A stretch of DNA of 64,000 bases from Couchioplanes caeruleus (GCF_003751945.1 NZ_RJKL01000001.1:6962501-7026500), one strand, 5' to 3'. Shown: positions 45,217 to 54,300, counted from the first letter of the stretch. Numbers and translations: made by a program. Notes: generated by a model not told the origin, from the letters alone.

Positions 45217-45477
45217 TCATTGATAGACGCGGTCGTCGCTGGCGGGGGCAATGATCGCGTCGGCGTCCTCGACCGGCATGATGATCAGCCGCTCCTGGCG
45301 GCAGGCGTCGAGAACGGCGTCGGCCGCATGGGGCGGACAGGACCGCAGATCGCGGCAGTCCGGGCAGTCCGGGCAGTCGGCCGCGGTGATCGCCGCCGTC
45401 AACCAGTCTCGTACCGGCTGCGGACGGTTCTCGGCGGGTTCCGGCCCGTCGCCGAGCTGGCGCAGGGGGATGGTCAC
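45217..45477 (-). CDS. small cysteine-rich protein
   Basis: An 86-aa protein with a cysteine cluster (ADCPDCPDCRDLRSCPPH, then DACRQE) that could bind zinc. GTG start 45477 with AAGGAG eight bases upstream. It overlaps the preceding gene's end and closes the minus-strand early operon. Function unknown. Confidence 0.7.
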   Translation of the reverse strand: MTIPLRQLGDGPEPAENRPQPVRDWLTAAITAADCPDCPDCRDLRSCPPHAADAVLDACRQERLIIMPVEDADAIIAPASDDRVYQ

Positions 45478-45983
45478 GGGGTGCTCCTTGCAGGGTTGTG
45501 CAGGTGGCGGCGCGCGGCCTGAGCTGGGCGCCGCCTCGGGCAGCTGGGATCCGGCTCGTCGCGCCAGGTCGTGGTCCAGGTCTGCAACCACAGGGCCTGG
45601 CGGCTCCACCTGCCGCTGAACGGGATCGGCGCGTCGCAGAACGCCGTCCTCTCCAGGCGAAAGTCGTGATGAAGGGCGAGCGTGTTCAGCGGGATCGCGG
45701 CGAGGTTGGGGTCGTCAAGGACCTCGGCGACTGCGTGCTCGGTGTCGGCGGCGAAGATCTCGGCGGCCTCCCGCACGAGCCGTCCGGCGATCTCGCGGGC
45801 CCGCCCGGCTCGCGGGTCGCCGCGGTCTGCGGTCGCGGCCCAGGCACGCAGGCGTGCCGCGACGCGGTGCAGCACGATGGACGCCGTCCGGGCCGCTTCC
45901 GTGGCGGTGTCGAACTGCCCGATGACACCATCGGCGACGATCCCGCCGTCGGTGATCGCCAGGTGCCAGATTTCGGCGCTCAT
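45474..45983 (-). CDS. phage/island hypothetical protein
   Basis: A 169-aa protein with no recognised family. It begins MSAEIWHLAITDGGIVADGV and contains helical segments (TATEAARTASIVLHRVAARL) and a basic, arginine-rich end. The ATG at 45983 overlaps the stop of a 54-aa frame (ACATGA), and its end overlaps the GTG of the cysteine-rich gene, so it is coupled on both sides. Confidence 0.65.
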   Translation of the reverse strand: MSAEIWHLAITDGGIVADGVIGQFDTATEAARTASIVLHRVAARLRAWAATADRGDPRAGRAREIAGRLVREAAEIFAADTEHAVAEVLDDPNLAAIPLNTLALHHDFRLERTAFCDAPIPFSGRWSRQALWLQTWTTTWRDEPDPSCPRRRPAQAARRHLHNPARSTP

Positions 45984-46144
45984 GTGAAACACGCCCCGTT
46001 TTCGCCGCTGCCCTCGTCGTGGAAGTCCAGGCCGGGCAGCAGCCATCGGTCAAGGTGCGCCACGGTGAGGCGGTGCTCGGCGCGGGCACGGCGTACGTCG
46101 GCCACGGCCGAGCGGCCGCGTTCCGCGACCGGCTGGTGCCCCAT
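45980..46144 (-). CDS. small 54-aa protein in the recombination operon
   Basis: A 54-codon frame starting ATG 46144. It reads MGHQPVAERGRSAVADVRRA, followed by EHRLTVAHLDRWLLPGLDFH. It fills exactly the gap between two operon genes, overlapping both by 1-4 bases (TGATG and ATGA), which strongly suggests it is translated. No family recognised. Confidence 0.6.
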   Translation of the reverse strand: MGHQPVAERGRSAVADVRRARAEHRLTVAHLDRWLLPGLDFHDEGSGENGACFT

Positions 46145-46689
46145 CACTGCGCCGTGCCTTGCAGCAGCTCGGGCAGCGACAGCCGGCCCTCGCGGTGGCT
46201 CGCGGCGACGGTGTCACGGCCGTGGTCCTTGAACGTCATCGTCGTCGACATCGGCGCCGCGGCTGGGCGCACCTCGATGAAGTCCAGGACACGGCCGGTC
46301 GCCGAGTCCACGACGGTGCCGTCCGGCTCCACGCTCAGCCGGGCCAGCAGCGTCTTGCGCCACGCCGGGCGCACGACCTTCTTCGCCGGGATCTGCTCGA
46401 TCTCGCCGGGGTGCTCGCGGGCGCAGTAGTCCAGCAGGGCCTGCTCGTCGACGCGCAGACCCGCTGATGCCTCCGGGACGGTGATCTGCGCGATCGGCGC
46501 GATCGCGCCCGGTAGCCGTACTTCGACGGTGCGGACACCGACAGTGCTGTGCAGGTGCAGCAGCGCGGTGTCCGCCTGCGCGCGGGCCGCGTCGTACGCC
46601 TTCTTCACCTCGTCGAGCAGCGCCTTGAGCACGGCGGCGCGCATCGCCGCGCCGGGCAGCGCCGCCACCGTGGCGGGATCCGCGGTCAC
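46144..46689 (-). CDS. phage-type hypothetical protein
   Basis: A 181-aa protein beside the Sak4-like ATPase. An N-terminal helical part (MRAAVLKALLDEVKKAYDAA) is followed by a beta-rich region (VRTVEVRLPGAIAPIAQITV) and VDEQALLDYCAREHPGEIEQ. Similar small proteins accompany recombination ATPases in actinophages. GTG 46689 with GGAGG upstream; GTGA overlap with the ATPase stop. Confidence 0.68.
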   Translation of the reverse strand: MTADPATVAALPGAAMRAAVLKALLDEVKKAYDAARAQADTALLHLHSTVGVRTVEVRLPGAIAPIAQITVPEASAGLRVDEQALLDYCAREHPGEIEQIPAKKVVRPAWRKTLLARLSVEPDGTVVDSATGRVLDFIEVRPAAAPMSTTMTFKDHGRDTVAASHREGRLSLPELLQGTAQ

Positions 46690-47774
46690 TGGGCTACCTC
46701 CGCCGCACGAGCCTTTGCGCGGGAGCCGGCCGGGCGGCGCCCGGCGGCCGCGGTGTCCTGCGCTTCCTGCTGCGACTTGGCGCCGGACGCAGGCTCGGCC
46801 GGAGTCTGCGCGGATGATGGTGGGCTGTCCGTCTGCTCGGCCGGCATGGTGGCCGGGCCGTTGCGGGCGGCGCTGATCTCCTGCCCGCGGGCGGCGAACT
46901 TATCCCGCAAGGCGAACGACTGCCCGGCGCGTTGCGCCTGCTGCCACCACACGGCCAAGTCCTCGCGGCTGGTGCAGTCCGCGAGCACCCGGTCCCAGTC
47001 GATGGCCCGCGGCGGTTCGCCGTAGGCCAGCCAGTCGAGCATCTGCTCACCGAGCTCCTGGCCCGGCTTGTGGATCACCTGCCCGTCCAGCGCGGTGCAG
47101 CGCGTCTTACTGATCCGCAGGTAGTGCTCGCTGTCGAGATCGCCGAAGACGTCGAACTCAAACTCGAGGCCCTCGCGCTGGTCCGGTTGCATGCCGAGCT
47201 TCGCGACGCGCTTGCGGCCGTCGTTACCTTCCTCGATCTCGTAGCGCTGCTTGGAGCGCAGGCACACCACGACGTGGCCGGGGAACGCCATCAGCGCCTC
47301 GATGTAGGCGCGTTCGATCGGGCGTACGTCGCGCCAGCCGTCCATCGACCGGCCGCCGTTGTTGCGGGTGAACAGGTCGACGAGCTCCAGGACTCCGCCG
47401 GCGCCGAACCAGTAGTGCGACAGCGAGTCGACCTGCAGGCCGATGAACCCGGCGCGGGCGGCTTCCTCGATCGTGGTCACGAGCTCGCGCGGGTCGTACC
47501 GCACCGGTGAGGTCTTCTGGAAGCCGTATCCGCCGGCCTGCTCGGGCGTCATGTCGCCGACGCTCGGCTGGCTAGGGTCGACGGCGTATTTGTCGGCGGA
47601 GTCGCGCTCGGTGTCGATGAACGCGATCCTTTCGGCGCCGTCGGCGACGGTGCGGGCGTCGGTCAGCGCGTAGAGCAGCTTCAGGCCGGTCAGCGTCTTG
47701 CCGGCCCCGCTCGGGCCGGCGAGCGCGATGCGCGCCTTGGCCTGCTTGCGGGTGGCGGGGGTGAACAGAGCCAT
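46686..47774 (-). CDS. Sak4-like phage recombination ATPase
   Basis: A 362-aa RecA-fold ATPase. It starts MALFTPATRKQAKARIALAG with Walker A GPSGAGKTLTGLKLL near residue 22 and Walker B-like RIAFIDTERDSADKYA near 50; the lid region and C-terminal acidic/Pro-rich tail follow. It matches the AAA_24/Sak4 group of phage single-strand annealing or recombination mediators. The ATG at 47774 is preferred (11 bp after GGAAGG); another at 47783 is too close to it. Confidence 0.78.
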   Translation of the reverse strand: MALFTPATRKQAKARIALAGPSGAGKTLTGLKLLYALTDARTVADGAERIAFIDTERDSADKYAVDPSQPSVGDMTPEQAGGYGFQKTSPVRYDPRELVTTIEEAARAGFIGLQVDSLSHYWFGAGGVLELVDLFTRNNGGRSMDGWRDVRPIERAYIEALMAFPGHVVVCLRSKQRYEIEEGNDGRKRVAKLGMQPDQREGLEFEFDVFGDLDSEHYLRISKTRCTALDGQVIHKPGQELGEQMLDWLAYGEPPRAIDWDRVLADCTSREDLAVWWQQAQRAGQSFALRDKFAARGQEISAARNGPATMPAEQTDSPPSSAQTPAEPASGAKSQQEAQDTAAAGRRPAGSRAKARAAEVAQ

Positions 47775-47790
47775 CGGTCTCATCACCTTC

Positions 47791-48045
47791 CTATTCAAGT
47801 GGGTCACGGTCGAGGACAGTGGCCGTATTGATTTTGGGCATGGAAAAGCCAAAGTGGTCGTGGCAGGCAGTGCCGCCTACGACCGCCGGCAGGGCGCACC
47901 CCGGGTCGCGTCCGCACAGGATCGGCTCGCCGTACAGGGTGCAGCCGGTGTCGGTGAGGTGTTGCCAGTCGTCGCCGGCGGGGACGAGCACGCCGCCGCA
48001 AGTGGCGCACTGGGCTTCGTGCGGTCCGGTCGCCGCGATGTTCAT
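47791..48045 (-). CDS. small zinc-ribbon-like protein
   Basis: An 84-aa protein with paired cysteines and histidines (QCATCGGVLVPAGDDW, TGCTLYGEPILCGRDPGC, GTACHDHFGF), consistent with one or two zinc sites. ATG 48045 with AAAGGA upstream; the start overlaps the stop of the winged-helix gene. Palindrome S3 lies inside its last codons. Confidence 0.65.
   Translation of the reverse strand: MNIAATGPHEAQCATCGGVLVPAGDDWQHLTDTGCTLYGEPILCGRDPGCALPAVVGGTACHDHFGFSMPKINTATVLDRDPLE
47806..47826. promoter_or_regulatory. island palindrome S3 (in coding sequence)
   Basis: ACGGTCGA-N5-GTGGCCGT lies in the last codons of the zinc-ribbon-like gene, 32-52 bp upstream of the ATPase ATG. Its arms match S1; the first arm ends in A rather than C. 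It may control the ATPase operon; no clear -10 was found beside it. Confidence 0.45.
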
Positions 48046-48767
48046 CGCCTGGGTCCTTTCGGGTCGGCGGGGCGGCCGATGCCGTGCATGCGTTCGGAAA
48101 CCGCGCACCCCTTCGCGGCGCAGTAGCCGTTCGGCCCTTCGATGTACGGGTGGTCGGTGTCAGCCCTGCTCCGCGCGCGCCCAACAAGGTCAACAGATGA
48201 GCTGGTCTGGTTGAGTCCGGCTGGCGGACCAACTCGGTCCGGGTGCCGGACTAGCTCTGGTCCGGCTGGCGGACCAACCGGCCTCTGATCTGGTCCGGGT
48301 GCCGGACTACCAAAGCGGGGTGATTCTGGCGCTGGTCCGCTGGGCGGACTAACTACGCCGTCAGCGGCTGGTCCGCCGGCCGGACTAACCGAAGGGGGCA
48401 TATCCGACACTGGTCCGTCTGGCGGCTCAGCGGGCAGGGTGAGGGAGTCCAGCGCGGCGGCGGGTACGGCGAGGCGGTATACGGTCCGCTTCTTGCGGAC
48501 GCGGGCGTCGGCGACGGTCGGCCGGTCACGGATCACCCAGCCGACGCCCTCTAGGGTGTTCAGCCACTCGGCCACCGTCGACCGGGCGTACCCGGTGGCG
48601 TCCTTGAGCTCGGTCAGGCTCGGCGTGAACCGCTCAGGAATCGTCGCAGTCTTGACGTCGACATACGTCAGCAGCGTCAGGATGATGTGGCGCCCCGGTG
48701 GTTCCAGGCGCGAGGCCCGGACTGCCTTCTCGACGGTCCATCGGTCGACCATCCACGCGACCCCCAT
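48042..48767 (-). CDS. winged-helix replication-initiator-like protein
   Basis: A 241-aa protein. Residues about 5-105 form a winged helix typical of phage O/DnaD-like or small-replicon proteins (WTVEKAVRASRLEPPGRHII, SLTELKDATGYARSTVAEWL, GVGWVIRDRPTVADARVRKK). Residues about 110-195 are a Pro/Gly-rich linker whose DNA carries an iteron-like array. The end has two cysteines (GYCAAKGCAVSERM). Start ATG 48767 or 48752. This layout, DNA-binding head plus binding sites in the linker DNA, recalls lambda O, though no helicase loader or primase is visible nearby. Confidence 0.68.
   Translation of the reverse strand: MGVAWMVDRWTVEKAVRASRLEPPGRHIILTLLTYVDVKTATIPERFTPSLTELKDATGYARSTVAEWLNTLEGVGWVIRDRPTVADARVRKKRTVYRLAVPAAALDSLTLPAEPPDGPVSDMPPSVSPAGGPAADGVVSPPSGPAPESPRFGSPAPGPDQRPVGPPAGPELVRHPDRVGPPAGLNQTSSSVDLVGRARSRADTDHPYIEGPNGYCAAKGCAVSERMHGIGRPADPKGPRR
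48215..48427. repeat. iteron-like array GTCCG-N5-CGGAC (six perfect copies plus one imperfect)
   Basis: Inverted-repeat units GTCCG-N5-CGGAC start at 48215, 48237, 48260, 48293, 48335 and 48371, with an imperfect seventh at 48413 (CGGCT in the second arm). Most copies extend to TGGTCCG...CGGACTAA. The copies at 48237 and 48293 have identical 15-mers yet are read in different codon phases (one gives VRHPD, the other SPAPGP), so DNA identity, not protein identity, is conserved. Confidence 0.85.
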
Positions 48768-48849
48768 CCCCTGTGGGTCGCAAAGTGAAAGCACGCCGGG
48801 GCGACGTACGATGCGAGGGCGACCCGGTCTGCACATCGGGTACGTCCAC

Positions 48850-48885
48850 CGCAGCCCCGCTGGATCCGACCCCAGTGGGGCTGCG
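48850..48885 (-). promoter_or_regulatory. leader hairpin of the winged-helix gene
   Basis: CGCAGCCCC with its complement GGGGCTGCG, extended after one G/T mismatch by CTGG/CCAG, closing on a 7-nt loop. It lies between promoter/palindrome S4 and the ATG at 48767, so it could act as an attenuator or mRNA structure. Confidence 0.55.
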
Positions 48886-48897
48886 ACGTACCTGGGC

Positions 48898-48934
48898 ACC
48901 CTACACCGGGTATATACGGCCGCAGTGCGGCCGT
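48898..48934 (-). promoter_or_regulatory. island palindrome S4 and -10 hexamer
   Basis: ACGGCCGC-AGT-GCGGCCGT at 48916-48934 is a perfect inverted repeat with a 3-bp centre. On the minus strand it is followed by ATATACC and by TAGGGT (48903-48898), a plausible -10 whose -35 zone would fall inside the palindrome. It lies between two minus-strand genes and probably controls the winged-helix gene. Confidence 0.65.
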
Positions 48935-48940
48935 GGGAAC

Positions 48941-49273
48941 CTATTCTCCTTCCGGGGTGCCGTCTGTCGACTTCTCGGGCTCGCCGGACGGTGCGCAGAT
49001 GCCCCAGGGATCCCAGACGATCTCCCGGTTCGTCTGCTCGGCGAAGTTGTAGATGGTGACCAGCTTCCACACCGGATTGTTGGAGATGGGCGAGGTTGCC
49101 ACCGGCAGCACGCCGCGCGCGCGGAGCTGGTAGGCGGTGTTCGCGGCGTAGCCGAACATCCGGTTGATCTCCTTGAGGCCCACGACCGATGGAATCTCGG
49201 AGGGGCCGTCGGTGATCAGGTCCTCGGCGACGCGGGCGACGGCCGCGCGTAGCTGCGCCTTGGTGACCTTCAT
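48941..49273 (-). CDS. small DNA-binding-like protein
   Basis: A 110-aa protein with a possible helix-turn-helix (VVGLKEINRMFGYAANTAYQ, LRARGVLPVATSPISNNPVW), as in phage proteins that recognise sites through an AlpA-like fold. ATG 49273 with GGGAGG upstream. It lies just upstream of palindrome S4. Function unknown. Confidence 0.65.
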   Translation of the reverse strand: MKVTKAQLRAAVARVAEDLITDGPSEIPSVVGLKEINRMFGYAANTAYQLRARGVLPVATSPISNNPVWKLVTIYNFAEQTNREIVWDPWGICAPSGEPEKSTDGTPEGE

Positions 49274-49342
49274 TGACTGATGCCTCCCATGCTCGGCAGT
49301 CGTACATAGTCAATGTACGACCCGCGGGCACGGCGACGGTCA

Positions 49343-49453
49343 TCAGGCTTCGGTCCGATCGATGTGGCCACCGACAGCGATCGGTGCGAGGTGGCGTCCG
49401 CCGTAGAGCCAGCGGCGCCAGAAGGCGCGCCACGGTTTGGCCGAAGTACTCAC
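49343..49453 (-). CDS. small 36-aa protein
   Basis: A 36-codon frame starting GTG 49453 with AAAGGA seven bases upstream, reading VSTSAKPWRAFWRRWLYGGR and ending in HIDRTEA. It is the first frame after the strong promoter at 49491-49520. Tryptophan/arginine-rich; no family recognised. Confidence 0.5.
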   Translation of the reverse strand: MSTSAKPWRAFWRRWLYGGRHLAPIAVGGHIDRTEA

Positions 49454-49490
49454 GCCAAGGTCCTTTCAGAAGAGCGCGGTGTATAGATTT

Positions 49491-49520
49491 ATTGTATTCC
49501 GTGAGCTTCGTTGCCGTCAA
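49491..49520 (-). promoter_or_regulatory. early promoter of the phage-like minus-strand operon
   Basis: Minus-strand TTGACG (49520-49515), 18-bp spacer, TACAAT (49496-49491). The hexamers are identical to those of the ParB-like gene promoter. It should drive the 36-aa and downstream genes and separates them from the tail genes, whose transcript arrives from the right. Confidence 0.72.
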
Positions 49521-49564
49521 TGTTTTATATACAAGTGCTGGCGTCGTCGACGACAGTCGTTGCG

Positions 49565-50281
49565 TTACTGCATGTCAGTAGCATGCGGGAATGCGGCAGC
49601 TTCACCACAGGCGGTGATCATCAGATAGCGCGGTCGCCCGGCTGCGGCGACGTGGGTCACGGACCCGGACGCCGCCTGCAGGGTCAGCTGAACGGTGACG
49701 CTCAGGTCGGTGCCGGCACTGCGCCGGATGTAGCGGATGCCGTCGATGTTCACCACGGATCCGCCCTCCGCGCGGTACCGGTAGAACTCCGCCAGCGCCT
49801 GCTCCGGGCGCCCGTCGGCCGCTGCCCGCGCCAGGCGGAGGTCGGCAAGGATGCCCGGTGCCGAGGAAAGGACCCCGCCGCCCAGCTCGACGCGGTACGC
49901 GGTCCTGGCCCGCAGCACCATGGCGGCGGACAGCACAACAAGGGGCGTGTTGGCGGTGGGCGGTGAACTGCTGTCGGACCACGCCAGTCCCGCAGGCCCG
50001 CCGCCGGGCGCAGGCGGGCCGGCCCAGCCGACGATATGGTGCCCGGCCGGTGGGGTGATCAGCACCATCACCCGAGCAGCGACGGCGACCGGGCCGATCA
50101 TCGAGGCGACCCGGATCGGCTCCGGATCGCCGTCGATACGCACCCGCGTGGCGCCGCCGAGCGACACGTCGGTCACGGTCGCAGGTCGCAGTCGCCAGAT
50201 CAGTCCGGCGCGGCGGGCCCGGTCGAGGACCGCCTCGGCGATTGCCTTGAACGGCACCTGACCGCCCGATGTGCCGTTCAT
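49565..50281 (-). CDS. phage tail-associated protein
   Basis: A 238-aa protein at the distal end of the tail gene run. Beta-rich segments (TVTDVSLGGATRVRIDGDPE, VMVLITPPAGHHIVGW) resemble phage baseplate/tip proteins with an OB-like fold; the C-terminal part (YRVELGGGVLSSAPGI, NIDGIRYIRRSAGTDLSVTV) is also beta. ATG 50281 overlaps the upstream stop by four bases. Confidence 0.55.
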   Translation of the reverse strand: MNGTSGGQVPFKAIAEAVLDRARRAGLIWRLRPATVTDVSLGGATRVRIDGDPEPIRVASMIGPVAVAARVMVLITPPAGHHIVGWAGPPAPGGGPAGLAWSDSSSPPTANTPLVVLSAAMVLRARTAYRVELGGGVLSSAPGILADLRLARAAADGRPEQALAEFYRYRAEGGSVVNIDGIRYIRRSAGTDLSVTVQLTLQAASGSVTHVAAAGRPRYLMITACGEAAAFPHATDMQ

Positions 50282-51363
50282 AGGTCGCCGTCGCTGGGGT
50301 AGGCGCGGCGCAGCGTGTGCCGCATCTCTCCGCCGGCGGTCAAGGGCATCTCCCAGCCGGTCTCCAACCACAGCTGGCCGTCGAAGCGGACCACGTCATA
50401 GCCGTCATGGCGCGGGTCCGGTGGGGTGCTCAACTCGACCACCTCGTACACGGCTTGCTGGATGCCGAGGGTGCGCGCGTACACGGTGGCGTGCCGCTGT
50501 GACGGCAGCTGTGCTTCGACGACGGTGGGGATGATGAAGCCGCGCTGGTTGATGGAATGCGGCGCCGACGACGGCACGTCGTAGGTGCCGATCACCGGGG
50601 CGGCGTCGGAGGTGGGGTCGTTGGACACCACCACGAACCGGTTCGGTGCGCTCAGCATCTGCGGGCTGCGGGTGATCGAGCCGCGCAGTACCCGACGCGG
50701 ATGGTCCAGGTCGATGGTGGGGGCCTGGGCGGCGGGCTCGGATGCGCGCGGCATCCGTAGTTGGCCGGTGTGGTTGAACCATGGTTTGACGTAGCCGCCG
50801 ACGGTGGCCAGATCGAGTAGGGCGGCCGCGCGGGAGGTGCCCGCTGACCACGAATTGGTGCTGTTCTGTTCGGTGGCGTCCAGGACGAGCTCGCCGATCG
50901 GCAGACCGTCGAGCAGGCGGCGTACGGCGGTGTCGACCAGCGCCCCGCCGGCGTCGAAGCCAGCCTCGAGTTGCTGGTCGACGATGAACATTGGGTCGTA
51001 CAACGTCAGCGCCGTCGTGGTGCCGCCGGTGGTGTGCACACTGACGGCATCGGCGATCAGGTACCGGCCCAGCGGGTACATCAGAGGCGGGGTGGCGCCG
51101 AGCACCATCGCGATGTCGATGCGGTCGGTCAGCGGCCGGATCAGGGCACTGTCGCCGGCGCCGAGGGTGAGTCCGGTGACGCGGCGGCTGATCGTCGCCG
51201 TCGTGTCGTGGCTCAAGCTCGGCGTCGACGAGCGCAGCGGGGTGAGCCGGCCGCGGCGCACGCCGAGCCGGTCGACGAGCTCCAATCGGAACGTGACCGG
51301 GCGCTGCCCGACATGCTCGTCGAGGGCGAGCAGGTCAGGCGGTGGCGCAGATGCCGCGGCCAT
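50278..51363 (-). CDS. minor tail protein (Gp37/baseplate-hub-like)
   Basis: A 361-aa protein. It starts MAAASAPPPDLLALDEHVGQ, then RLELVDRLGVRRGRLTPLRS and LIRPLTDRIDIAMVLGATPP with LGRYLIADAVSVHTTGGTTT, the pattern of siphovirus minor tail/hub proteins. The ATG at 51363 has GGGAGATCC upstream and lies 29 bp inside the end of the giant minor tail gene. Part of the coupled tail operon. Confidence 0.7.
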   Translation of the reverse strand: MAAASAPPPDLLALDEHVGQRPVTFRLELVDRLGVRRGRLTPLRSSTPSLSHDTTATISRRVTGLTLGAGDSALIRPLTDRIDIAMVLGATPPLMYPLGRYLIADAVSVHTTGGTTTALTLYDPMFIVDQQLEAGFDAGGALVDTAVRRLLDGLPIGELVLDATEQNSTNSWSAGTSRAAALLDLATVGGYVKPWFNHTGQLRMPRASEPAAQAPTIDLDHPRRVLRGSITRSPQMLSAPNRFVVVSNDPTSDAAPVIGTYDVPSSAPHSINQRGFIIPTVVEAQLPSQRHATVYARTLGIQQAVYEVVELSTPPDPRHDGYDVVRFDGQLWLETGWEMPLTAGGEMRHTLRRAYPSDGDL

Positions 51364-54300
51364 GGATCTCCCATCGGTTGCCTTGCGCGTCGACGAACTC
51401 GGTGGTGCCTTGCGGTTGGGTCTCGAAGTCGGGGCTGGCCAGCAGCCGGCCGTTGATGCCGTCACGCCACTGCATGCGGCTGAGGGTGACGCCCTCGCTG
51501 GCGGTGATCAGGAATTCACCCGGGTCGGTGGACGCCTGGACTGCCGGTCCGGTCTGGGAGCCGGCCGCCGCCCAAGTCGTGCCGTACAGGGAGGTGAAGA
51601 AGCTGATCCGTGACTGGCCGCCGCCGATGTTCTGCTCGTAGACGCAGCGAACCCACCGCCGCTGTCGGGGATTGAGTTGCATCGCCTCCCCGCTCGCGCA
51701 CGCCTCCGTAGAGAGGCGCTCGCTCAGGTAGGCGCACATGCCCAGGGAGTTCACATCAACCTCCACATGCGAGGTGATCGCGCGCCCGTGCAGCGCGAGC
51801 TGTTCGATCGACAGACGCCACACGTCTTCGGTGGTGGGCCGCACCAACATCCGCATGTCGAGGTCGCCCAGCGGGGAGCGCACCTCGAAGGAGTCGACGC
51901 GGACTGCCGTGGCCCAGTTAGTGTTCCCCGGCAGGACCACGGTCCGCACGCCGGTGCGCCCGGCGGCGGTGACGGTGTCGTCGACGGCGCGCGCCGCGTT
52001 CATCGGCGGTGCGGCATCGGTGAACGCTTGCGCGATCAGCACCTGTCCTCGGACTTGAAACCGCAACGTGATCCACTGCGACGGCGAGTAGCGCAGCGGC
52101 GTGTTGTCGGTGGTGGTCTGGACCTGCTCGGCGACCAGCACGGTCCGCACGCCGGCGTTGATCCGCTCCAGCGATACGCCAATCTGCCCGTCGGTGCGAA
52201 ACGCCATCATCGCCCGGTAGTAGTCGCCGCCGCTGGTGTCGCGGGCGATCAGCCCAGCCTGGATGGCTGCCCCGGTCGGCATCTGGTCGACCTGGAATCG
52301 GACCCGGATGTCGACGTCGGCCAGCACGGGAGCGGCGGTGACGAGGCGGGTCGTTGCCGGTTCACGGGCGATCGTGGCCTCGTCGATGAACAGTACGTGC
52401 GCCGCTGGAGGGGTCCCGGTCATCACGACGTTGACCGCGGCGCGGGCGGCGCCGGCGATCGTGGTCGCCGCGGTGAACGTCAACCTCGTCCAGGTGTTCG
52501 CCGCCACGGTTTCCGGCGGGCCCGTCGACGTGCCCAGGTAGCCGCCGGCCGCGTCGAACCAGTTGATCGACAGGATGACCGGGCGGGCCACGGCGCAGCG
52601 CACCCAGGCAGTGGCACGCCAGTCCACGCCGGGTGCCGCCCCGGCAACCGCCTCGGATTGGACGCGGGCTGTCTCGCTGACACCGTCGGGTGTCAGCACC
52701 AGCGACGCCGCGCCCTCGTGGGCTTGGACGGTCGAGCGTGCTGCGCTCGCGCCGAATGCGGTCCATCCCGCGGTGTCGGTCTCGAAGGTGGGGTTACGGT
52801 TAGTGACCTCGACTACCTGGATGAGTCCAGCGCCATCGGACACCGACAGGGCGGCGGCCGCTCCTTGCAGGAGTTGCCACGGTTGTCCCGGCATCTGCGT
52901 GGCGCCCCAGCCGCCGGCGGGCACCTGCCGGTCGAACCCGTCGGCGCCGACCCGCGACGAGAAGGTGTCGGCCGTGGTGGTCGCGGTGGCCTTGGCGATC
53001 TGGGTTCCCTCCGGGCGCAGGCCCTCGCAGGGGGCGGGGCCGCCGTCGAGCGGTGCGGGTGTGCTGGTCACCTCGACGACGGTCAGCTGGGCCAGCTGCA
53101 GGTGCGAGCGACCGGGGCGGCGGCGCACCGACGCGGACGGGACCAGCACAGTCGACAGCCAGCGGTGGTGCAGTTCGTCGCGCACGCAGACGTACGGCAC
53201 CGATTCCCACGCTAGGTCCCGCAACTGCCGGAACCCGGCGTCGAGGCTGCCCGCCGGGATCGCGGCCGCGTTGACTAGCACGGTGCGGGCGAACTCGACG
53301 CCGCCGCGTTCGACCGGCCGCATCACGACGCGATAGTCACGTCCGTACATCGCCTGCAGGTCGACCTGTCCTGCTTCCGGGAAGGTGAACTCTTCCGGAC
53401 TGCGCCGATCCCAGCTCATCACGTACGCCAGGTTGGCGGCCGGACGGTGATTGCTGGTCATGATCAGCACCCCGGAGTCGACGTTGCGGCCGGTCACCCC
53501 GGGCGCGGCGATCGTGGCCGTGACCGGGGCGGTCCAGGGACCGCCGATGCCGGTGCGGTGTACGGCCCGGATCCGGTAGCGGGTGGTGACCCCGACGCGG
53601 GCCTCGTAGTCGTCGATGCTGGTGATGTGCGGTTCGGCGACGCGAGCGATGACCTCCCACGCCTCGCCGTACATGTCGTCTTGCCGCTGCACCTCGTAGT
53701 GCGCCCAGCCGCGCACCATCGACGAGTTGATCGGATCCCAGCGCAGCCGGTGGTAGCGGATCCCGGTGGGCACGCGGTCGCCGGGCCAGCAGAAGTCGGC
53801 GTCCACAACGGCGAGGTCTTGGACCTGGCTGGTGACGGTCAGGCCGGTGACCGGGTCCATGTCGCGCACGAGGCTGAGGGCGAGGTCGGCAGAGGTGTCC
53901 GGCTGGTTGTCGAGGCGGGCGAAGTCGCTTTCGCCGTTGAAGCTCGCGCGGCTGGCCGGCGAGGACACCTGCGCGGCGGGGTTGCTGTCCGCGCCGAGGA
54001 CCTGCCACGGTGCGGACGCGTCCCCGGCGGAGGAGAACCGAAACCGTAGTGGGCTGTCATCGCCGGTGAGGATGACCGGCGGCTCCAGCCGCACGGTGAC
54101 CTTCTTCCAGCCGTTGGCGACCTCCGGCAGTTGGTCGAAGTCGGCCACGCTGATCTGCCCGGACGGGCCGACCGCAGCCGACTCGTCGTGCAGGTCTGCC
54201 TGTGCCACCGTGAGCGGGTCGACGGTGCCGGGCGTGTGCCGGGCGTAGAACACCGCCCAGACGTAGGTGCCGGGCACCGCGTCGGTCAGCACCTGGCTGT

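Noticed and set aside
48215..48427. GTCCG palindromes as a CRISPR or simple protein repeat
   Set aside because: Units are too short and irregularly spaced for CRISPR, and one copy is out of phase with the others, which argues against a protein-repeat origin alone.
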